Shown: positions 57,957 to 64,000 of the stretch, piece by piece | Numbering within the stretch: the first letter of the stretch is position 1 | How the letters are laid out: the number at the start of each line of letters is the position of its first letter | Source: Shewanella sairae | GTDB taxonomy: Bacteria > Pseudomonadota > Gammaproteobacteria > Enterobacterales > Shewanellaceae | DNA: 64,000 nucleotides | Direction: 5' to 3' | Assembly: GCF_023283535.1 (NCBI RefSeq) | Contig: NZ_JAKILT010000004.1 | Span: 62,001 to 126,000 of the forward strand | The notes under the pieces: generated by a model | Seen by the model: only the letters and a program-made list of their open reading frames with translations | Database searches by the model: none | Told to the model about the DNA's origin: nothing | Made by a program: the position numbers and the translations under genes

Positions 57957-58469
57957 ATGCCAACTAACTGGAAAGACAGTGGTCTGCGTTGGTATTGGGT
58001 AGTTGTGTTGGTATTTCTTGCTGACCAGATATCTAAGCAATGGGTATTATCGAGCTTTGAACTGTACGAGTCGATTCAGTTACTGCCAGTGTTTAACTTT
58101 ACTTATGTACGCAACTATGGCGCCGCATTTAGTTTTTTAAGTGATGCAGGTGGTTGGCAGCGGTGGTTATTTACCTTTGTTGCAGTAGGCTTTAGTGTAT
58201 TGTTATCTGTTTGGCTGCGCCAGCAACCAAGTAAGATGTGGCGTTTAAACCTGGCTTATACTCTAGTGATAGGCGGGGCTTTAGGTAACCTTATTGATCG
58301 TCTGCAACATGGCTATGTTGTCGATTTTCTGCATTTTTATTGGAATAGCAGCCATTTTCCCGCATTTAATATCGCCGACTCGGCAATTTGTGTCGGCGCA
58401 GCACTAATTATTTTAGACTCATTTATAACGGGTAAAGATGATAAAAAAGCAAATGGTGTAAAGGAGTAA
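57957..58469 (+). CDS. lspA: Signal peptidase II (lipoprotein signal peptidase)
   Basis: LspA cuts prolipoproteins before the lipidated cysteine. Four membrane helices and the motifs FLADQISKQWV, YVRNYGAAFSFL, GGALGNLIDRLQHGYVVDF and FNIADSAICVG contain the two catalytic aspartates. From the ATG at 57957 (AAGGAA upstream) it is 170 residues; upstream in-frame starts back to 57879 run into the terminator region. Confidence 0.96.
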   Translation: MPTNWKDSGLRWYWVVVLVFLADQISKQWVLSSFELYESIQLLPVFNFTYVRNYGAAFSFLSDAGGWQRWLFTFVAVGFSVLLSVWLRQQPSKMWRLNLAYTLVIGGALGNLIDRLQHGYVVDFLHFYWNSSHFPAFNIADSAICVGAALIILDSFITGKDDKKANGVKE

Positions 58470-58474
58470 CTTAG

Positions 58475-58897
58475 GTGTCAGAGATGCATTCAATTTTATG
58501 TCACATGAATATCGTACTAGAAGATGGTTCAACCGCTGAAAGCACGCGATCTAGCGGTAAGCCTGCACGGTTTAATGTTGGTGATGAAAGCTTAAGTCCA
58601 GCATTTGAATCTGAAATTATTAACCTTAAACAAGGGGATAAGCATAATTTCACTTTGCAACCAGCAGATACATTTGGTGAGTCTAACCCAGATGCAGTGC
58701 ATCATATGGATAAGAGCCGTTTTCCTGCCGACATGGCACTTGAACCTGGTGTTATTGTCAGTTTTGCGGGCCCAGGCGGTAGCGAGATCCCTGGCATGGT
58801 GAGAGATGTTGTTGGCGATTCTGTGACAATAGATTTGAACCATCCGCTCGCTGGACAAGTGCTCACTTTTGAACTTGAAGTGGTACAGGTACTTTAA
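58475..58897 (+). CDS. fkpB: FkpB (SlpA), FKBP-type prolyl isomerase
   Basis: This 140-residue FKBP/SlyD-like isomerase lacks the metal-binding tail. Typical parts are [42 protein letters not shown] and [19 protein letters not shown]. It begins at GTG 58475 (AAGGAG eight nt upstream); ATG 58484 is a possible alternative. It lies between lspA and ispH, as in E. coli. Confidence 0.94.
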   Translation: MSEMHSILCHMNIVLEDGSTAESTRSSGKPARFNVGDESLSPAFESEIINLKQGDKHNFTLQPADTFGESNPDAVHHMDKSRFPADMALEPGVIVSFAGPGGSEIPGMVRDVVGDSVTIDLNHPLAGQVLTFELEVVQVL

Positions 58898-58899
58898 TT

Positions 58900-59829
58900 A
58901 TGAATATTCTTTTGGCAAACCCACGTGGTTTTTGTGCAGGCGTTGACCGTGCAATTAGCATTGTGGAACGGGCTTTAGAGTTGTTCTCCCCACCTATTTA
59001 TGTTCGCCACGAAGTGGTACATAACCGTTATGTGGTGCAAAACCTAAAAGATCGTGGTGCAGTGTTTGTTGAAGAGCTGGATCAAGTGCCAGACAACAGC
59101 ATTGTTATTTTTAGTGCTCATGGTGTGTCGCAAGCGGTCCGTAAAGAGGCTAAAACCCGCGGGCTTAAAGTGTTTGATGCAACATGTCCATTAGTCACTA
59201 AAGTGCATCTGCAGGTGACGCGTGCTAGCCGTAAAGGTATTGAATGTATCTTGATTGGTCACGCAGGGCACCCTGAAGTTGAAGGCACTATGGGACAATA
59301 TGACAATCCTGAAGGGGGCGTTCACTTAGTTGAGTCACCTGAAGATGTCGCCAACCTAGTGGTTAAAGATCCTGATAACCTTTGCTTTGTTACCCAAACG
59401 ACCTTGTCGATGGACGACACTGCGGATGTAATCGCATCTCTACAAAACAAGTACCCTTCAATTGAAGGGCCGCGTAAAGATGACATTTGTTATGCGACGC
59501 AAAACCGTCAAGATGCGGTACGCAATGTTTCTGAGCAAGCAGAACTGTTCATTGTGGTTGGTTCTAAAAATAGCTCTAACTCAAATCGTTTGCGTGAGTT
59601 AGCTGAGAAAAAAGGTACACAAGCTTTCTTAGTGGATAACGCTGATGATGTTGATGTGAACTGGTTTGACGGTGTACAACGTGTAGCAGTTACTGCAGGC
59701 GCTTCAGCTCCTGAAGTACTGGTTAAACAGGTTGTTGATGCTATCGCTAATATGGCACCGAGTGTGGTGACTGAAGTTGAAGGCAGAAAAGAAGATACTG
59801 TTTTTGCGGTTCCAGCTGAACTTAGATAG
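58900..59829 (+). CDS. ispH: IspH, HMBPP reductase
   Basis: This Fe-S enzyme catalyses the last step of the MEP isoprenoid pathway. The three cluster cysteines are Cys12 (GFCAGVD), Cys96 ([10 protein letters not shown]) and Cys197 ([11 protein letters not shown]), identical in position to E. coli IspH. Other motifs are [19 protein letters not shown] and SSNSNRLRE. The length is 309 residues. A terminator follows. Confidence 0.98.
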   Translation: MNILLANPRGFCAGVDRAISIVERALELFSPPIYVRHEVVHNRYVVQNLKDRGAVFVEELDQVPDNSIVIFSAHGVSQAVRKEAKTRGLKVFDATCPLVTKVHLQVTRASRKGIECILIGHAGHPEVEGTMGQYDNPEGGVHLVESPEDVANLVVKDPDNLCFVTQTTLSMDDTADVIASLQNKYPSIEGPRKDDICYATQNRQDAVRNVSEQAELFIVVGSKNSSNSNRLRELAEKKGTQAFLVDNADDVDVNWFDGVQRVAVTAGASAPEVLVKQVVDAIANMAPSVVTEVEGRKEDTVFAVPAELR

Positions 59830-59849
59830 TTAGGCTAAACAATGCACAC

Positions 59850-59880
59850 TTTAAAAGAGACTTAGGTCTCTTTTTTTTGC
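59850..59880 (+). terminator. Terminator of ispH
   Basis: AAAGAGAC and GTCTCTTT (59854-59873) are followed by a run of Ts reaching 59878. Confidence 0.8.
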
Positions 59881-59915
59881 TTTAAATTTTAGGGGGCAAT
59901 GAAAAGTAAGCTTTT

Positions 59916-60074
59916 ATACTAATCAGTATAAACATTTAATCGCCATTCCGGAGTCTTTGGGGTTGCCGACCTCGGCGCTGAGTAGCTTTATAAGGAAATA
60001 ACTATTATTGCCTTGAGTTAGCTTGCCAAAAATGGGTCTGAATAGATCAAACCTTTATCCTGCCTTTACTTTTT
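59916..60074. repeat. Decayed relative of the recO-pdxJ MITE
   Basis: In inverted orientation this stretch matches the element at 6483-6797: ATACTAATCAGTATAAACATTTAATC at the left resembles its right terminus. CTTTATAAGG, AAATAACTATTATTGCC and TAGCTTGCCAAAAATGG match its other arm. About 150 internal bases are missing and the right terminal repeat is degraded, so it is probably no longer mobile. It occupies part of the 475-bp gap between ispH and pilV; the rest holds no ORF. Confidence 0.65.
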
Positions 60075-60304
60075 GATGATCTCTCCTTTTAAACAGTGCT
60101 TTACCTTGGTTTGTTTTGTGCTTTAGACAATTATCTTCGGCAAGTTATATCGATAATAAATTAAATCACTGTTACTTATTTGCTAACGTTAGACTGCGAG
60201 CTTGTTAAGGTGTATTATTTTGTCTTAGCATAAGCCACCGATTTAGAAAGATAAAACAGTATTTTTAACGTCAATAAAGTGTCGAAAGAAGAAGGATTGA
60301 CAGT

Positions 60305-60862
60305 ATGCGATCCAGAGAAAACGGGTTTTCTTTGATAGAAGTGCTAGTGGCTCTAGTTATATTAGTGGTGGGGCTTATTGGTGTTTTTAATTTACATTTA
60401 GTAGCAAAGCGTGGAAGTTTTGAGTCATTTCAGCAAAGCCAGGCTTCGTATTTCGCACAAGATATTATTAATAGAATGAAGTTAAATCGTACTCAACTCA
60501 TCGCGTACACCGGTAACTATAATGGGAGTTTAGCTCACCCAAATACAGCTTGCGAAGTTACTGTAGGAGCCAGTGTTGTTTGTAGTGTATCGCAGACTTT
60601 GGCTTGGGATTTGTATAAATGGGAACAACAAATGCTCGGTTTCTCAGAGGTTAATGCCGACTCTCTGAATGTTGGTGGACTAGATAGCCCTTCTGCTTGT
60701 GTTAGTGCTTTAGCAAACGGCGATGTGACAGTTGTAATAACTTGGCGTGGAATTCGAGAACTGTCAGACGGAGCTTCAAATAATCTAGACTCTTTTGTAC
60801 GAAACTGCGGAACTGCAAGCGATAGGCGCAGAGTGTACAGTGTGAAAACTGTCATTATTTAA
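60305..60862 (+). CDS. pilV: PilV, minor pseudopilin
   Basis: This 185-residue type IV pilus minor pilin starts MRSRENGFSLIEVLVALVIL. The prepilin peptidase should cut after Gly7, methylating Phe8, and Glu12 is the essential +5 residue. The rest has a single helix then a globular part with cysteines, as in the PilV/'type IV pilus modification protein' family. Minor pilins prime pilus assembly. The gene opens the pilV-W-X-Y1 operon, 475 bp after ispH. Confidence 0.88.
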   Translation: MRSRENGFSLIEVLVALVILVVGLIGVFNLHLVAKRGSFESFQQSQASYFAQDIINRMKLNRTQLIAYTGNYNGSLAHPNTACEVTVGASVVCSVSQTLAWDLYKWEQQMLGFSEVNADSLNVGGLDSPSACVSALANGDVTVVITWRGIRELSDGASNNLDSFVRNCGTASDRRRVYSVKTVII

Positions 60863-60871
60863 GGAAGAAAT

Positions 60872-61840
60872 ATGAAAGTGAAGGGCTTTTCACTAGTTGA
60901 GTTAATGGTTGCAATGGGTGTAGGGCTCTTCTTGACTGCTGGTGTTTTTACGATGTTTATTATGTCTGCAGCCAATGTGACAACGACAAGTCAGTTTAAT
61001 CAATTGCAGGAAAATGGACGTATAGCACTAGCATTGATTGAGCGGGACGTAAGTCAACTGGGGTTCTTGGGGGATTTAACAGGAACAGCATTAACTCTAG
61101 GCACAAATATTAATATTGATGCTGTCCCCATTTCAGCAAGTGATGATTGTATTGGCGGTGGTGTGAATAATGCGTCCTTTCCTACTGCAGTAGCGAGTAA
61201 CTTTCGATTATTGTGGGGTTATGAAAGCGGTGTGTCAGCACAGTCTTTAACATGCTTAACCAATGCTCGAACAGCTACAGATGTTTTGCAGATCAAAAGA
61301 TTGTCAGGACCTTCAATAGCTTTGCCAAATGATGCTAATCGGTACTACCTAGCAGCAAATGTACAGGGTGGTACGTTATTTAGTGGTGACCAGCCTGCTC
61401 CATTCGTAATTAATGGTCGTTATTGGGAGTATTTGCACCATATTTACTATATTGAGGATGAAGCTGGGATACCCACGCTAAAGCGTAGAGTATTGCGTAA
61501 AGGTGGCATGAATACTTCTTCAAGTTTTGAACAGCTTGTAGAAGGGGTTGAAAATATGCGCATTTTATATGGTTTTGATAGTAATGGTGATAATAGTGCT
61601 GACAGTTTTATGCCGGTGCAAAATGTAACAAGTTTAATGTGGGATAACAGCTTAACTCAACGGATTGTTGCATTGAGAATCTTCTTGTTAATCCGTTCAA
61701 TAGAGGATGACAGTAAATACACAAATAATAATACCTATGAGCTTGGAGATAAGATTATTGTTGCGCCAGGGGATAACTTTAGGCGCAAAGTTATTTCAAC
61801 GACTTTGGTATTAGAAAACCCTTTAATGACAGTTAATTAA
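60872..61840 (+). CDS. pilW: PilW, minor pseudopilin
   Basis: This 322-residue protein has the prepilin N-terminus MKVKGFSLVELMVAMGVGLFL, with cleavage after Gly5 and Glu10 at +5. The long C-terminal domain, with LVEGVENMRILYGFDSNGDNSADSF and VVALRIFLLIRS-like motifs, is that of PilW. It lies 9 bp from pilV, in the same operon, and is followed by pilX. Confidence 0.9.
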   Translation: MKVKGFSLVELMVAMGVGLFLTAGVFTMFIMSAANVTTTSQFNQLQENGRIALALIERDVSQLGFLGDLTGTALTLGTNINIDAVPISASDDCIGGGVNNASFPTAVASNFRLLWGYESGVSAQSLTCLTNARTATDVLQIKRLSGPSIALPNDANRYYLAANVQGGTLFSGDQPAPFVINGRYWEYLHHIYYIEDEAGIPTLKRRVLRKGGMNTSSSFEQLVEGVENMRILYGFDSNGDNSADSFMPVQNVTSLMWDNSLTQRIVALRIFLLIRSIEDDSKYTNNNTYELGDKIIVAPGDNFRRKVISTTLVLENPLMTVN

Positions 61841-61849
61841 GGATGCAGA

Positions 61850-62269
61850 ATGGGAAAGCAAAAAGGGATGGTGTTATTTTTTTCGTTAATTGTCTTGATC
61901 ATTATGACTGTCATTGGGGTCGCATTGGCTGTTAATTCAAATCAGTCTATTAAAATGGCTGGTGCGGGTTCAGAAAGAATTGAAGCTATGACCGCTGCAC
62001 AGGGTGCACAGGATCGGGTTATAGATATTAATGAGGGAACAACTCTAATTAATTTATCGAGCCAGATGGTTACAAATGATGTTGCTCTAGGAGTTACAAA
62101 TACCTTGGAGCCTGTAGGTAGCGCATGCCAACGCATTGTGAAGGCGCATGGTATGAAAATTGGGTGTAATAAGATTGATATTTCCAGTACTGCAGTTTTT
62201 GGTCGAAACGATCTAGGGGAGCTGACAGTTGTGACCGGAATAGAGCAACAGTTTAGAGCAGGGAATTAA
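61850..62269 (+). CDS. pilX: PilX, minor pseudopilin
   Basis: This 139-residue protein begins GKQKGMVLFFSLIVLIIMTVIGVALAV, a hydrophobic helix after a probable peptidase site at Gly6. The +5 Glu of other pilins is absent (Phe), which is normal for PilX. It is shorter than most PilX proteins. It lies between pilW and pilY1. Confidence 0.85.
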   Translation: MGKQKGMVLFFSLIVLIIMTVIGVALAVNSNQSIKMAGAGSERIEAMTAAQGAQDRVIDINEGTTLINLSSQMVTNDVALGVTNTLEPVGSACQRIVKAHGMKIGCNKIDISSTAVFGRNDLGELTVVTGIEQQFRAGN

Positions 62270-62272
62270 ATT

Positions 62273-64000
62273 ATGCTAAGGATTAAGCGGATATTATGCG
62301 CCTTTACCGGGCTGGCGATAGTCGTATCAGGAATGACGTTTGGTGACGATACCGAATTATATGTATTTGGTTCTACTGCGCGTTCAGACTCTCGTCCTCA
62401 GGTTCTTATCATTTTTGACAATTCCGGAAGTATGGGGACGGATGAGAATACAGATACATTTTATTCTCGAGGCGATGAAAACCTTAAAGGGTCAACTAAG
62501 CTTTATTATAGCAAAGGTACTGGTGTACCAGAGTTATCGAGTCCAAACTTTTTACTGAATAAAATAAATGGTTGTAAGCGCTCTAAGACTTATTTAAAAG
62601 ATTATGGTTTTTTTACAGGTTTTATTCGGGAATATAGCTTCGTAGGGGAAAATGGCAGTTGGTCTGAATTACCTGACTCACTAGCCTCAACAATTACTCA
62701 TACTGATTGTTTCGAAGACTTTGATGACTCGAGCAATATAACTTATAAGAATGCGAATAGTATTGATGAGGGACTGCCGGTCGATAGCTTGGGTACATCG
62801 GCTTCTCCAATCCCTTATACGTTAGTTTCAAATAGCTCTACGGCTCTTGAGCAAGAAGCTGCTTTAGATAAGGCTTTGCTGACAAACTTTGGTATTGGTA
62901 AGTCAGTAACGTTTTATACTGAGAAGTATGTATCGTGGTACCACAGCTCGAAAAGCAAACAGGATATCTCTCGTTTAGAAATTGCGCAAAGAGTAATAGA
63001 AGATACTATTGTAACGACTCCAAGTGTAGATTTTGGGTTGGCAGTTTTTAATTACAATAATGGTAGTAGTGATGATGGTGGTCGTATCATCTCCGGTATT
63101 AAGCGCCTTAATACTACCGAGAAAAAAGCGCTTATCACAACCGTCGGCAATCTAAACGCTGAAACATGGACGCCTCTATGTGAGACTTTATATGAGGCTT
63201 ATCGATACTTCGCGGGGAAATCTCCTCATTTTGCACTCGAAGCCGGTGGAGCATCTCCTGCAAGAGATACGAGTATAGAAAAAAATGGTAACTATACTTC
63301 TCCATTCGTTGGAAACCAATGTTCAGATCGAGCCTATGTCGTCTATATAACGGATGGGGCACCAACTAGAGATAGCGCCGCAGATACGACTGTAAGTGGG
63401 ATGACGGGATATGATTCTGACAATAAGGTTGATGGCAGTAATTTACCGGCATTAGCCAGTATTATGAATACAGAGGATATTAATACCTCTGTAGATGGAG
63501 AGCAATTCGTCACTACCTTTACAATTGGTTTTAGTGATGGCGCATTAAGTGCTGAGCCCATTTTGAAAAAAGCTGCAGAACTTGGTGGCGGGAAGTATTT
63601 TGCTGCTAGCGATGCTTCTGAGCTGCAGTCAGCCCTTTCTAACGTATTTTCCCAAATCCTTGAAATTAATTCTAGCTTCACCTCTCCCTCTATCGCGAGT
63701 AATAACTTTGATAGAACTCAAACGTTTGACTCTGCTTATTACGCCATGTTCTTGCCAAGTAAGGGAGCTCGCTGGATTGGAAATATTAAAAAATTTAAGG
63801 TGACAGGAAGCGGTGATATCGTTGACAAAAATGGTGTATTGGCCATTGATGATGAAGGCAACTTAAAATCATCAGCTTGCTCTTATTGGACTCCGAATTC
63901 TGTTTGTGCTTCAGCCTCTGGTGGTGGAGACGGCAATGATGTCCGCAGTGGTGGCGCCGCTTTAGCCATTAAAGATACAACGTCTAGAGTGCTGTATGGG
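62273..64000 (+). CDS. pilY1: PilY1, type IV pilus tip adhesin (partial, runs off the window)
   Basis: The frame from the ATG at 62273 is open without a stop for 576 codons to the window end. A signal peptide (LRIKRILCAFTGLAIVVS, about 1-22) leads into a von Willebrand A-like domain. Its MIDAS motif is IIFDNSGSMG (about residues 47-56), with Thr/Asp partners further on in YITDGAPTRDSA. After this, ARWIGNIKKFKV is the conserved PilY1 entry to the C-terminal beta-propeller, which lies outside. PilY1 is the mechanosensitive pilus-tip factor and forms a priming complex with the minor pilins. Confidence 0.9.
   Translation, partial: MLRIKRILCAFTGLAIVVSGMTFGDDTELYVFGSTARSDSRPQVLIIFDNSGSMGTDENTDTFYSRGDENLKGSTKLYYSKGTGVPELSSPNFLLNKINGCKRSKTYLKDYGFFTGFIREYSFVGENGSWSELPDSLASTITHTDCFEDFDDSSNITYKNANSIDEGLPVDSLGTSASPIPYTLVSNSSTALEQEAALDKALLTNFGIGKSVTFYTEKYVSWYHSSKSKQDISRLEIAQRVIEDTIVTTPSVDFGLAVFNYNNGSSDDGGRIISGIKRLNTTEKKALITTVGNLNAETWTPLCETLYEAYRYFAGKSPHFALEAGGASPARDTSIEKNGNYTSPFVGNQCSDRAYVVYITDGAPTRDSAADTTVSGMTGYDSDNKVDGSNLPALASIMNTEDINTSVDGEQFVTTFTIGFSDGALSAEPILKKAAELGGGKYFAASDASELQSALSNVFSQILEINSSFTSPSIASNNFDRTQTFDSAYYAMFLPSKGARWIGNIKKFKVTGSGDIVDKNGVLAIDDEGNLKSSACSYWTPNSVCASASGGGDGNDVRSGGAALAIKDTTSRVLYG

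Noticed and set aside
1..64000. tRNA, rRNA, CRISPR arrays, prophage or complete insertion sequence
   Set aside because: Reading both strands I saw no cloverleaf with CCA-type ends, no rRNA stretch, no regularly spaced repeats and no transposase, integrase or phage structural gene.

Overview
This window is a stretch of core chromosome from a marine gammaproteobacterium, most probably a Shewanella. The evidence is gene order: lepA-lepB-rnc-era-recO-pdxJ-acpS, rpsP-rimM-trmD-rplS, aroF-tyrA, hcp-hcr, raiA-pheL-pheA, thrLABC, and murJ-ribF-ileS-lspA-fkpB-ispH-pilVWXY. Further support comes from a DUF3545 protein and from protein sequences close to the enterobacterial orthologues. I found no rRNA, tRNA, CRISPR array, prophage or intact insertion sequence. 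The mobile DNA I can see is a small non-autonomous inverted-repeat element and one decayed relative.

Layout. 1-8.1 kb: end of the sigma-E operon (rseB, rseC), then lepA, lepB, rnc, era, recO, a 315-bp MITE-like insertion, pdxJ and acpS. 8.2-14.4 kb: accessory and envelope genes (GNAT acetyltransferase, DyP peroxidase, a YwqK/MORN-type lipoprotein, an Mpo1-like membrane protein, a CorB-type transporter, YpjD). 14.8-18.4 kb: ffh and the S16 operon. 18.6-20.9 kb: the tyrosine branch (aroF, tyrA). 21.3-24.2 kb: hcp and hcr for nitrosative stress. 24.3-26.0 kb: a small membrane protein and a Na+/H+ antiporter. 26.0-28.7 kb: pheA with its leader peptide, then raiA. 29-32 kb: cytochrome b561, cytochrome c', trpR, a membrane protein and slyD. 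32.6-37.5 kb: the attenuated thr operon. 37.7-40 kb: a lipoprotein, nfo, a hemerythrin and a DUF3545 protein. 40.2-46.8 kb: carbon metabolism (pgi, talB, phosphoketolase) with an OmpA-family protein. 47.2-51.5 kb: an alanine symporter, yaaA, an M28 peptidase and a HlyU-like regulator. 51.9-59.8 kb: rpsT and the murJ-to-ispH block. 60.3-64 kb: minor pseudopilin genes pilV, pilW, pilX and the start of pilY1, which runs off the window.

The genes form a dense set of amino-acid circuits. Tyrosine (aroF-tyrA), phenylalanine (pheA), threonine (thrABC) and the tryptophan repressor gene all lie here. Two leader peptides too short for routine ORF calling are visible: thrL (Thr/Ile-rich) and pheL (Phe-rich), each followed by a terminator hairpin. 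Candidate operators also stand out: NsrR-like before hcp, TrpR-like before trpR, FNR/EtrA-like before the hemerythrin gene, and CRP-like before raiA.

The most unusual protein is PheA. After the usual chorismate mutase, prephenate dehydratase and ACT domains it carries about 230 extra residues. These resemble a type I-beta DAHP synthase in which almost every catalytic and metal-binding residue has been replaced, so this looks like a pseudo-enzyme (possibly regulatory) domain fused to the phenylalanine-branch enzyme.
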